Origin: Paenibacillus maysiensis
GTDB lineage: Bacteria > Bacillota > Bacilli > Paenibacillales > Paenibacillaceae
Assembly: GCF_000520815.1 (NCBI RefSeq)
Contig: NZ_ASRY01000097.1
Coordinates: 1 to 42,691 of the forward strand
Reading direction: 5' to 3'
Length of the DNA: 42,691 bases
The position numbers and the translations under genes were made by a program. Shown piece after piece: positions 34,819-42,119 of this stretch; the first letter of the stretch is position 1, and every line of letters begins with the position of its first letter. The notes under the pieces were generated by a model that did no database searches, was not told where the DNA came from, and saw only the letters and a program-made list of their open reading frames with translations.

Positions 34819-35178
34819 TTAAGCGTTGATTTTGCCTTTAGCAACAGTTGCCAAAGAGTTGAACGCATTGATATCGTTGACTGCAAGATCAGCCAGGATT
34901 TTGCGGTTAATGTCCACACCAGCCAATTTCAGGCCGTGCATCAGTTTGCTGTAAGACAAACCGTTCAAACGAGCTGCTGCATTGATACGCACGATCCACA
35001 GTCTGCGGAAGTTACGTTTCGTCTGACGACGGTCACGGTATGCGTAAACAAGCGATTTCATTACCTGCTCGTTAGCTGTTTTAAAAATGCGGTGTTTGGA
35101 ACCAAAATAACCTTTAGCAAGCTTCAATACTTTTTTATGACGACGACGAACGACGAATCCGCCCTTTACTCTTGCCAT
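34819..35178 (-). CDS. rplT: 50S ribosomal protein L20
   Basis: A 119-residue basic protein that binds 23S rRNA domain II and is needed for early 50S assembly. The N-terminal extension [20 protein letters not shown] and the globular part with [19 protein letters not shown] are typical, and length is normal. ATG 35178 has GGGAGGT upstream. It is the last gene of infC-rpmI-rplT; in Firmicutes L20 represses this operon by binding its leader. Confidence 0.98.
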   Translation of the reverse strand: MARVKGGFVVRRRHKKVLKLAKGYFGSKHRIFKTANEQVMKSLVYAYRDRRQTKRNFRRLWIVRINAAARLNGLSYSKLMHGLKLAGVDINRKILADLAVNDINAFNSLATVAKGKINA

Positions 35179-35231
35179 ATCAAAAGACCTCCCAAATAAT
35201 GTTTATGCTTAATTCATTGCCGTGCTGTGTG

Positions 35232-35432
35232 CTATTTCAGGTTAGCAAGACCTTGTTTCAGACGCTTAACGTCCCCAGGTGCCATCTCAGGGTTAGTACC
35301 CAGAACGCGTTTTGCACGTTTGGATTTGTGGGAAAGCAAGTGGTTTTTGTAAGCTTTGTAACGCATTACTTTACCAGTACCGGTAATCTTGAAGCGGCCT
35401 TTAAGGCTGCTATGTGTTTTCATTTTAGGCAT
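35232..35432 (-). CDS. rpmI: 50S ribosomal protein L35
   Basis: A 66-residue, strongly basic protein ([20 protein letters not shown] ...), typical length and sequence for L35. It lies 20 bases after infC and 53 bases before rplT. ATG 35432 has AAGGAGG upstream. Confidence 0.98.
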   Translation of the reverse strand: MPKMKTHSSLKGRFKITGTGKVMRYKAYKNHLLSHKSKRAKRVLGTNPEMAPGDVKRLKQGLANLK

Positions 35433-35452
35433 TGAACTTCCTCCTTAATTTG

Positions 35453-35965
35453 TCATTGACTCTTTGGAGCCAATATCATAATCATGCTGCGTCCTTCGAG
35501 CTTGGGTTGGCGCTCCACGGTACAAAGATCAGCAACTTCCAATTTCACACGCTCAAGAATTTTTTGACCCACATTAGCATGGGTAATTTCCCGACCGCGG
35601 AAACGAACGGAGCATTTCACCTTGTCCCCTTCATTCAGGAACTTAACCACATTGCGAAACTTGGTCTGGTAGTCATGCTCCTCGATGTTGGAACGGAACC
35701 ATACCTCTTTGATGTCAACGATCTTCTGGTTTTTACGGGCTTCCTTTTCTTTCTTCTGTTGCTCATAGCGGAATTTTCCGTAATCCATAATCCGACACAC
35801 GGGCGGCTTCGCTTGAGGCGCCACGTTCACGAGATCCAAGTTTGCGTCAATCGCCATTTGCAGAGCTTCACGAGTCGGTGTAATCCCGATTTGTTCCCCG
35901 TTAGCACCAACCAGACGTACTTCTCTCACCCGAATCTCATCATTGATCATATGTTCCTTACTAAT
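35453..35965 (-). CDS. infC: Translation initiation factor IF-3 (ATT start)
   Basis: A 170-residue factor that binds 30S, prevents premature joining of 50S and checks the start codon. N-domain INDEIRVREVRLVGANGEQ, linker with AKPPVCRIMDYGKFRYEQQKK, C-domain with VRFRGREITHANVGQ. The start is most likely ATT 35965: reading I-S-K-E-H-M-INDEIR from it extends the N-terminus to the length usual for Firmicutes, and GGAGGTGGAGGG sits directly upstream. The ATG at 35950 is only 4 bases from a weaker AAGGA. A rare AUU start is the known basis of IF-3 autoregulation in E. coli. Confidence 0.93.
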   Translation of the reverse strand: MSKEHMINDEIRVREVRLVGANGEQIGITPTREALQMAIDANLDLVNVAPQAKPPVCRIMDYGKFRYEQQKKEKEARKNQKIVDIKEVWFRSNIEEHDYQTKFRNVVKFLNEGDKVKCSVRFRGREITHANVGQKILERVKLEVADLCTVERQPKLEGRSMIMILAPKSQ

Positions 35966-36012
35966 AACCCTCCACCTCCAGAACCTGTTATTGTTGTATT
36001 GTGTTAAAGCAC

Positions 36013-36172
36013 AAAAAAGGGATGACGACTATGCAGCCGACATCCCTGTCTGATACTCAATTCATCATGAAAGTTCAATTCACAAATCATTGGATCAAGA
36101 CCAGCCGGCAATACCGGTCAGGTGAGAAGTCGGACCTTCTACTTGTTAATCCATCTTTTCAATTAACATACT
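36013..36172 (-). promoter_or_regulatory. Leader with attenuator of infC-rpmI-rplT (L20-leader type)
   Basis: On the minus strand the leader has AAGTAGAAGGTCCGACTTCT and GACCGGTATTGCCGG hairpins, then the terminator AGGGATGTCG...TCGTCATCCCT with T6 (36013-36047), 48 bases before the infC start. This layout agrees with the L20 leader of Firmicutes, where excess L20 favours the terminator. Confidence 0.8.
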
Positions 36173-36177
36173 CGAAC

Positions 36178-36207
36178 ATCTTATCACGCAACTCACCAGA
36201 GTGTCAA
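36178..36207 (-). promoter_or_regulatory. Promoter of infC-rpmI-rplT
   Basis: TTGACA (36202-36207) and TAAGAT (36178-36183) with an 18-base spacer and an extended TG before the -10, on the minus strand. It begins 60 bases after the end of the glycosyltransferase gene with no terminator between them. Confidence 0.7.
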
Positions 36208-36266
36208 CACATTTATTCAAAACAGTTGACACTTCGGATCTGCGATACACTCATGCCCTTCTGCAT

Positions 36267-37505
36267 TTAGCCCTGCTTACTTTGAACTTCTTCCAGCCGA
36301 ACGACACGCGTATGCTGGGTGTGGCTCCATTGCTTGTTGTTTTGCGTGAAGAACGCATAAAACGTAATCGGATACCACGAAATCAGATAGACAGGGAACA
36401 GCAGCAAATAAAGATATACTTTTTTGAACGTGACCTTCTCCAGAATCATCGCAATCACAAAGGTTGAAATGTTCAAACCAACAGCTATAGCACCGGTCCA
36501 AGCCGGGAATTGTACATAGATATTTTCGATATTAGGTCCACCAAATAACGTAATGTCTACCCACATCGCTACTGTCATCAAGAAGGTAAGCAGTACGATA
36601 TACACGTTCAGACCATAAAGAGCCATATCAAATTTGATCAGGCTTCTATGCTTAATGCTCTGCCACAGCAACGGGAAGAAATAACGGCGAGCGACTGTAA
36701 AGTGACCCTGCATCCAGCGCAGACGTTGTCTGGAGGAAGCTTTAAAAGTCAACGGCTTCTCATCATATACCTTGGCATCATAATTAAATCTTGGATATAC
36801 GTTGCGTTGCGTACAGCGCATGGTGAACTCCAAATCCTCTACCAGGCTCGTCGCACCCCAGCCCATTTCCTTGAGCAGATTCGTTTCAAAGCACATGCCT
36901 GTACCACCAAGGAAGTTAGCCATGTTCAGGTTGTGACGTGACAGTTGCCACAAACGGTTGATGTACCAGTAAGATACCCCGTATGCCGCAGTAATCCATG
37001 AATCCTCCGGATTCTTCGTATCAATGTACCCCTGGATAACACGGGCACCTGTGCACAAATCGTTGTTCATTTCACTTAAGAAATTCGTATGTGCCAAATT
37101 GTCAGCATCGAACATGACAATCGCATCATATTGACGTGGCATTGCCCACAATTCCTTGAGCATCCACTCAATCGCGTAGCCTTTACCACGTAAATTCGGA
37201 TTCGTACGTTCACAAGCATTCATACCGTGAGCGCGAACGATGTCCGCCGTCTTGTCCGTGCAGTTATCACAAATAACGAATACATCGTACAGTTCCTTTG
37301 GATAATCAAGTTGCTTCAAGTTCTCCATCAATGCTCCAACAACCTGTTCCTCGTTGTGGGCAGCGACCAAAATGGCAAATGATTTTTCCGGAGCCGCATT
37401 CTCTTTTCTTTTTTTACGAATCAGCCCGAACAAGGAGAATCCAAACTGATAGACCGCGATCAGCGCCAGTATAATCTGGAGCGTCACGAAAATGGCGTCT
37501 AGCAT
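36267..37505 (-). CDS. Membrane glycosyltransferase, family 2
   Basis: A 412-residue protein: one N-terminal helix (residues 5-28), a GT-A domain (~40-280) and three to four C-terminal helices (~290-395). Motifs: ILVAAHNEEQVVG for nucleotide-sugar binding, the metal-binding DADN, TSLVEDLEFTMRC (catalytic ED) and QRLRW, the QxxRW signature of processive GT2 enzymes. It could build a surface polysaccharide or glycosylate a lipid; the product is unknown. ATG 37505 has AAGGGGG about 12 bases upstream. It points away from the PAP2/glycosyltransferase pair across a 600-base gap, so the three may share an envelope theme (inference). Confidence 0.9.
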   Translation of the reverse strand: MLDAIFVTLQIILALIAVYQFGFSLFGLIRKKRKENAAPEKSFAILVAAHNEEQVVGALMENLKQLDYPKELYDVFVICDNCTDKTADIVRAHGMNACERTNPNLRGKGYAIEWMLKELWAMPRQYDAIVMFDADNLAHTNFLSEMNNDLCTGARVIQGYIDTKNPEDSWITAAYGVSYWYINRLWQLSRHNLNMANFLGGTGMCFETNLLKEMGWGATSLVEDLEFTMRCTQRNVYPRFNYDAKVYDEKPLTFKASSRQRLRWMQGHFTVARRYFFPLLWQSIKHRSLIKFDMALYGLNVYIVLLTFLMTVAMWVDITLFGGPNIENIYVQFPAWTGAIAVGLNISTFVIAMILEKVTFKKVYLYLLLFPVYLISWYPITFYAFFTQNNKQWSHTQHTRVVRLEEVQSKQG

Positions 37506-38106
37506 AATCTCTTGTTACCCCCTTTTTTATACCCCTTTAAAAATCCTGCGTTTGTTTGTTTTCTATCTGTGTAGCGCAAGTTGCGGCGCTTTGCGCGCCT
37601 TTTTTGTAGTTTTTGACCCGACCCTTACTTTTTTCATTGACTGTGCGCAGCCCCCTATTGGCTGACACAGGGACGCCATTACGATTTTCGTTGGTTTTCA
37701 ATCTTTTGTCAAAGCCTTTAAACCGTTCTCAGCAGCAAAAAAATACGACAAACTCCCGTTTGAACCAGGAATGCGACGCTGAGCCTTTCATACATGACGA
37801 TAAGTCTTATTTTCATCCATTTGCTAACTTTTTATTTCTTTAGTCCCTCCTTTTTGTGGCGCATTTAACAGCCACTTCTAAATACTCTATCGTATTAGAC
37901 GGATGAACGCAAAGAAAGTTATACAATTCAACTTATATTCCATTAACATTTTTGTGTAGAATTGAACCAGATAAGTTGTGATTCTTGAAATGAGCAGCGT
38001 TTAAAAATATGATGAGAGCAAGAGAATAATGACTTATCGCCTGATTCTGTCCAAGTGATTCAAAATATTTGCCGACCAACCCGGCACGGCAAGCGGAGGA
38101 AACCAA
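37506..38106. other. 600-base intergenic region between divergent envelope genes
   Basis: No convincing gene. It holds a GC-rich hairpin GGCGC-TTTGC-GCGCC followed by T6 on the plus strand (37593-37613), within the leader of the GT2 gene read in the other direction. A good GGAGGG (37844-37853 area, minus strand) has no start codon within range. An inverted repeat CAACTTAT/ATAAGTTG lies at about 37929-37977, and a promoter for the PAP2 gene at 37985-38013. Confidence 0.5.
37985..38013 (+). promoter_or_regulatory. Promoter of the PAP2-glycosyltransferase genes
   Basis: TTGAAA (37985-37990) and TATGAT (38008-38013) with a 17-base spacer, 94 bases before the PAP2 start. Confidence 0.7.
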
Positions 38107-38634
38107 ATGCAACGTCTAGTCGTAAAACTTGTAAATCTGGAGCAGCAGTTGTTCAAATGGATCAACGGACGCTTACACAATCGTTTTTTGAACTTCTGGC
38201 TTTATTATCTTACACATCTGGGTGGGGCGACCTTTACAATCACCTCCACACTGCTTGTATGGCTGCTTGCTCCGCTTCCATGGAAGGAATCCGGTATGAA
38301 GGGAGCTATCGCGCTTGGAGTCAGCCACATCCCTGTAGCCATCGCCAAGAAGCTGTACCCGCGGATTCGTCCGTACCTGGCACTGCCAGATACGAATACG
38401 TTCCGTAACCCCCTGTCGGATCATTCTTTTCCTTCTGGGCATACAACCGCTATTTTTTCAGTGACCGTTCCATTTATGCTACAGTCACCCATACTAACAC
38501 TGCTTTTACTGCCTGTCGCGCTGATTGTGGGTTTTTCCCGGATTTACCTGGGGCTCCACTATCCTACGGACGTACTCGCAGGAGCGGTCATCGGCACATC
38601 TGCGGCAATAGGAACGGTTGCATTCTGGCCTTAA
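38107..38634 (+). CDS. PAP2-family membrane phosphatase
   Basis: A 175-residue protein with about five or six membrane helices and the complete three-part PAP2 signature: KKLYPRIRP (KX6RP), PSGHT, and SRIYLGLHYPTD (SRX5HX3D). Substrates of the family include phosphatidic acid, phosphatidylglycerol phosphate and undecaprenyl pyrophosphate; which applies is not visible. ATG 38107 has GGAGG 7 bases upstream. It is followed after 45 bases by a glycolipid-type glycosyltransferase gene, so a role in lipid or carrier-lipid turnover is likely. Confidence 0.92.
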   Translation: MQRLVVKLVNLEQQLFKWINGRLHNRFLNFWLYYLTHLGGATFTITSTLLVWLLAPLPWKESGMKGAIALGVSHIPVAIAKKLYPRIRPYLALPDTNTFRNPLSDHSFPSGHTTAIFSVTVPFMLQSPILTLLLLPVALIVGFSRIYLGLHYPTDVLAGAVIGTSAAIGTVAFWP

Positions 38635-38679
38635 AGCCGATATGGTATGATTGAGAACATCTCAGCAGGAACAGGTGAA

Positions 38680-39819
38680 ATGAGAGTGGCTAAAAAACGA
38701 GTGTTATTATTATCGGAAGGTTTCGGTGCCGGACATACTCAAGCTGCGTACGCGCTCTCAAGCAGTTTGCGCAAGCTTTCTCCGAATGTGCAGACCAGAG
38801 TGCTGGAATTGGGGAGCTTTTTGAATCCGAGAATGGCTCCGCTCATTATTACAGCGTACAAGAAGACTATCATATCGCAGCCTCGCCTGATCGGAATGGT
38901 TTACCGTCATCAGTATAAAAAATCATTAAACCGTCTTACAACGCTCGCTTTGCATCGTCTGTTCTACACGCAGACCCGTAACATTCTCCGGCAGCTTCGT
39001 CCTGATTTGGTGGTATGCACTCATCCCATCCCAAGTGCGGTGATTTCACGTTTGAAGCGCTTGGGCGTACATGTCCCGCTTTGTACCGTCATTACAGATT
39101 ACGATGCACATGGAACATGGATCAGTCCCGAGGTTGACCGTTACTTTGTATCTACGCCTGAAGTCATGCGTAAGCTGCGCGTACGTGGAGTGCCTATGTC
39201 GAAAATTCAAGTCACGGGTATTCCGGTTCATCCAAATTTTTGGGAACATCCGGGGCACGACGAAATACGGGACCAATTCGGTCTTAAGCCGATACCCACC
39301 GTGCTCGTTATGGGCGGCGGCTGGGGTCTGATGAACGATGAAGTCATTCATCGCTCGCTTACCCATTGGAGAGAAAACATTCAATTTATTTTTTGTCTAG
39401 GTCATAATGATAAAATTCGTCGTAAAATGCAGCTGGACCCCCGCTTCGATCATCCGAATATTCATATTTTCGGGTTTACGCGGGAAATCGACAAATTAAT
39501 GGAGGTATCGAATCTGCTTATTACCAAGCCCGGCGGAATGACATGCACCGAGGGGCTGGCAAAAGGGATTCCTATGTTGTTTCACAAACCTCTCCCCGGA
39601 CAGGAAGAAGAAAATTGCCAATACTTTACGGCTCAAGGCTTCGGAGAACCGATTACTTCGCTGGATGTTGTCGTTAAATGGATGAACCGGCTGTTACACG
39701 AATTTCCGGAAATCGTTCGCAAGCGACAGGATCACGTTCATAATGTAGCGCGATATTATCCTCTTCAGAGTGCACAGAGTATTTTGGATATACTGGAACC
39801 AAACAGGGTGCTTTCCTAA
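38680..39819 (+). CDS. MGDG-synthase/UgtP-like glycosyltransferase
   Basis: A 379-residue GT-B enzyme. The N-terminal MGDG-synthase domain reads VLLLSEGFGAGHTQAAYAL and contains PDLVVCTHPIPSAVI; the C-terminal domain has GGGWGL, and the UDP-sugar-binding KPGGMTCTEGLAKGIPMLFH. The family (MurG relatives) includes B. subtilis UgtP, which glucosylates diacylglycerol for lipoteichoic acid anchors; substrate here is inferred only by family. I chose ATG 38680, with AGGA and AGGTG upstream, over ATG 38647, which has no ribosome site. The stop codon lies inside the terminator hairpin. Confidence 0.9.
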   Translation: MRVAKKRVLLLSEGFGAGHTQAAYALSSSLRKLSPNVQTRVLELGSFLNPRMAPLIITAYKKTIISQPRLIGMVYRHQYKKSLNRLTTLALHRLFYTQTRNILRQLRPDLVVCTHPIPSAVISRLKRLGVHVPLCTVITDYDAHGTWISPEVDRYFVSTPEVMRKLRVRGVPMSKIQVTGIPVHPNFWEHPGHDEIRDQFGLKPIPTVLVMGGGWGLMNDEVIHRSLTHWRENIQFIFCLGHNDKIRRKMQLDPRFDHPNIHIFGFTREIDKLMEVSNLLITKPGGMTCTEGLAKGIPMLFHKPLPGQEEENCQYFTAQGFGEPITSLDVVVKWMNRLLHEFPEIVRKRQDHVHNVARYYPLQSAQSILDILEPNRVLS

Positions 39820-39847
39820 AAAAGGAAGCACCCTGTTTTATTTTATT
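39801..39847. terminator. Bidirectional terminator overlapping the glycosyltransferase stop
   Basis: ACAGGGTGCTTTCCT and AGGAAGCACCCTGT form a stem of 14 pairs with one bulged T, loop AAAAA, then TTTTATTTTATT. The TAA stop (39817-39819) lies in its arm/loop, and the trmB stop is at its right edge, so one hairpin serves both convergent genes. Confidence 0.93.
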
Positions 39848-40559
39848 ATTTTCCATACTTCTCAAGACGTATTTTCTCATACTGTTCCAAAGCATCTTTG
39901 CCGATCAGCACCTCGACACGATGGATGTTCATGCCTTTGCCCATAAATTTATGCTCATATTCGGTCATGACATGCTCTTCGTTGATACCATCACGATGAA
40001 GGTTCAATGAAATGTTCGTCATTTGCAGACCACTGTCGGCAAATGAATTCAGCGAGAACTCAAACAGCGTCTCCGAATCGGTTTTGAAATGAATTTGCCC
40101 CTTGCTGTTTAAAAGCTGACGGTACTTGTCCAAAAAGCGCGGATGCGTCAAACGACGACGCGCATGCTTGGCTTTAGGCCACGGATCGCTAAAATTCAAA
40201 TAAATGCGTTCAATTTCCCCAGGTTCAAAAACATTTTCAATCTGTTCAATGTTCGCCAGCGCCAATTTGATATTAGGCGGCGTATCAACCTCTCTATCAC
40301 TCCAGGCCAGACGCGACTTTTCCGCTGCACGACGAACCAGTTCATCGTACATATCAAAGCCAATATAGTTGATTTCCGGATTCCGATAGCTCATTTGGCT
40401 GATAAAACGCCCTTTGCCCATACCGAATTCCACATGAATCGGACGATCATTGCCAAAAAGCTGCTGCCACTTTCCTTTATACTGTCCCGGCTCCAAGATG
40501 ACCAGGTCCTGCTGTTCTTCCAGACTTTCCCGTATTCCTTTTCTTCCGCGTAAACGCAT
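39846..40559 (-). CDS. trmB: tRNA (guanine-46-N7-)-methyltransferase
   Basis: A 237-residue SAM-dependent enzyme that makes m7G46 in tRNA. The SAM-binding motif VEFGMGKGRFI, then NYIGFDMYDELV, and the catalytic/RNA-binding NFSDPWPKAKHARRRLTHP are all present. Length is slightly longer than in B. subtilis because of a basic N-terminus (MRLRGRKGIRES). ATG 40559 has GGAGGAG 5 bases upstream. It follows the 65-aa gene, but a strong terminator separates them. Confidence 0.96.
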   Translation of the reverse strand: MRLRGRKGIRESLEEQQDLVILEPGQYKGKWQQLFGNDRPIHVEFGMGKGRFISQMSYRNPEINYIGFDMYDELVRRAAEKSRLAWSDREVDTPPNIKLALANIEQIENVFEPGEIERIYLNFSDPWPKAKHARRRLTHPRFLDKYRQLLNSKGQIHFKTDSETLFEFSLNSFADSGLQMTNISLNLHRDGINEEHVMTEYEHKFMGKGMNIHRVEVLIGKDALEQYEKIRLEKYGK

Positions 40560-40589
40560 GTTACTCCTCCATATGCTCTGTTATCAAGG

Positions 40590-40639
40590 AAAAAGGAATT
40601 TCACCCCCGCTTGAAGATACGGAAATGAAATTCCTTTTT
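40590..40639. terminator. Bidirectional terminator between the 65-aa gene and trmB
   Basis: AAAAAGGAATTTCA pairs perfectly with TGAAATTCCTTTTT (14 bp) around a 22-base loop, with a U-tract in both directions. It ends the 65-aa transcript. Confidence 0.9.
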
Positions 40640-40663
40640 CAATATATTTGGATTGGGGTCCAA

Positions 40664-40861
40664 CTAATTTAATTGTTCATAGTCTACCCCATCAGCAGGT
40701 GAAAAATCAATCGTCTTTTGGCAAGCGGCTCTGATTTTTTGACGTGCGGCCGTTCCAATCTGGCGGTCCTGCCCAAAACGGACACCGGTTAGCGCCAATG
40801 CCTCATCAAAGGTTAACTCAACAGTAACTTTATCCATACGCGTTTTATCCTGCGTACTCAT
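40664..40861 (-). CDS. Small protein of unknown function (65 aa)
   Basis: A 65-residue, soluble, slightly acidic protein with no motif that I recognise. It reads as a strand (KVTVELTFDEALAL) followed by two helices and the tail SPADGVDYEQLN; it could be a small binding or regulatory module. The start is well supported: ATG 40861 with GAGGTGATC 5-6 bases upstream, plus a promoter about 170 bases upstream. Terminator follows. Confidence 0.8.
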   Translation of the reverse strand: MSTQDKTRMDKVTVELTFDEALALTGVRFGQDRQIGTAARQKIRAACQKTIDFSPADGVDYEQLN

Positions 40862-41026
40862 AAAAGATCACCTCACGGGTTATTAGTGATGGAACCGACG
40901 TGCATTTACCCTAAAGCAGGCGATAGAAGCAGCATAGCTGCCCTGAAAAATAATCATTAGCCGATGGTTAACTTTTATTTTCAGGATCGAAAACAGTCCT
41001 TTTATAGTATGTCTGGTACCGCTTAC

Positions 41027-41055
41027 AATATAACACATGGTGTAACCTTTTTCAA
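41027..41055 (-). promoter_or_regulatory. Promoter of the 65-aa gene
   Basis: TTGAAA (41050-41055) and TATATT (41027-41032) with a 17-base spacer and an extended TG on the minus strand. The 5' UTR of about 160 bases contains GCAGC-TAT-GCTGC (near 40928-40942). The rest of the 304-base gap carries no gene; an extended -10 TGTTACAAT near 41129-41137 could start ytqA on the plus strand. Confidence 0.65.
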
Positions 41056-41165
41056 TCCTGAATCCAATAAAATCCGCACTTTCTCCTGCCTTTCGCTCTC
41101 AAGTGATTCCCAATTCCGACTGATTTTTGTTACAATAGGGTGATCGTAAAAAAAGGAGTACACCC

Positions 41166-42119
41166 ATGAAAACAGATTTGTTGCCTGCTCCTCTCCTATG
41201 GGGAGATAAACGATTCCATACGTGGAATCACGAAATGCGCGAGCAATTTCAAAATAAAGTGTTTAAAGTCATGCTGGATGCGGGTTTTACCTGTCCGAAC
41301 CGGGATGGTTCAATTGCCAAAGGAGGCTGCACCTTTTGCAGCGCACGGGGATCTGGTGATTTTGCAGGACGCCGCCGGGACGATCTGGTCACCCAATTCA
41401 ATACGATACGGGACCGTCAGCATCTAAAATGGCCAAACGCCCAATATATCGGCTATTTTCAAGCCTATACGAATACGTATGCCCCGGTTGAGCAGCTGCG
41501 CGAATACTTCGAGGTCATTCTGGAGCAGCCCGGCGTTGTTGGTCTGTCCATCGCTACACGTCCCGATTGCCTGCCTGACGATGTAGTGGATTACCTTGCC
41601 GAGCTGAACGAGCGCACATACCTGTGGATCGAAATGGGCCTGCAAACTGTCCATGAATCCACCTCGGAGCTGATTAACCGCGCCCACGACACTCAATGCT
41701 ATCTGGATGCGGTGGAAAAGCTGCGCAAGCGCAATATCCGCGTGTGCGCGCACATTATTTACGGACTGCCGCAGGAAACGCATGAAATGATGCTGGACAC
41801 AGGTCGCGCAGTGGCGGCTATGGATGTGCAGGGCATCAAAATCCACCTGCTGCATCTCATGCGCAAAACGCCGATGGTCAAGCAGTATGAAGCCGGATTG
41901 CTACGCTTTCTGGAAAAAGATGAATACGTCAAGCTGATCGTCGATACGCTGGAATTTTTGCCGCCTGAAATGATCGTTCATCGGTTGACCGGGGATGCAC
42001 CACGCGATTTGCTAATGGGACCGATGTGGTCGCTCAAAAAATGGGAAGTGCTTAACGCCATTGACGATGAGTTAAAATCACGTGAAACATGGCAGGGTAA
42101 GTATTGGAGGCAGCCTTAA
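41166..42119 (+). CDS. ytqA: YtqA-type radical SAM protein
   Basis: A 317-residue radical SAM enzyme of the YhcC/YtqA (TIGR01212-like) family. The [4Fe-4S] cysteines lie in FTCPNRDGSIAKGGCTFCS, i.e. C-X11-C-X2-C, the spacing seen in this family, not the common CX3CX2C. The barrel continues with YFQAYTNTYAP, SIATRPDCLPDD, IEMGLQTVHE and HIIYGLPQETHEMM. YtqA has been linked to synthesis of the wobble uridine side chain (nm5U) in tRNA of Gram-positives; I treat that as moderately established. ATG 41166 has AAAAGGAG upstream. It is directly followed by ytqB, with no intergenic base between the stop and the next ATG, so the two are coupled. Confidence 0.93.
   Translation: MKTDLLPAPLLWGDKRFHTWNHEMREQFQNKVFKVMLDAGFTCPNRDGSIAKGGCTFCSARGSGDFAGRRRDDLVTQFNTIRDRQHLKWPNAQYIGYFQAYTNTYAPVEQLREYFEVILEQPGVVGLSIATRPDCLPDDVVDYLAELNERTYLWIEMGLQTVHESTSELINRAHDTQCYLDAVEKLRKRNIRVCAHIIYGLPQETHEMMLDTGRAVAAMDVQGIKIHLLHLMRKTPMVKQYEAGLLRFLEKDEYVKLIVDTLEFLPPEMIVHRLTGDAPRDLLMGPMWSLKKWEVLNAIDDELKSRETWQGKYWRQP

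Noticed and set aside
37613..37843. 76-residue plus-strand ORF in the large gap
   Set aside because: No ribosome binding site, odd composition, starts inside a terminator-like U-tract.
37820..37853. Minus-strand gene after a strong GGAGGG
   Set aside because: No ATG, GTG or TTG at a usable distance; the nearest ATG frames are over 20 bases away and give 10- and 32-codon ORFs.
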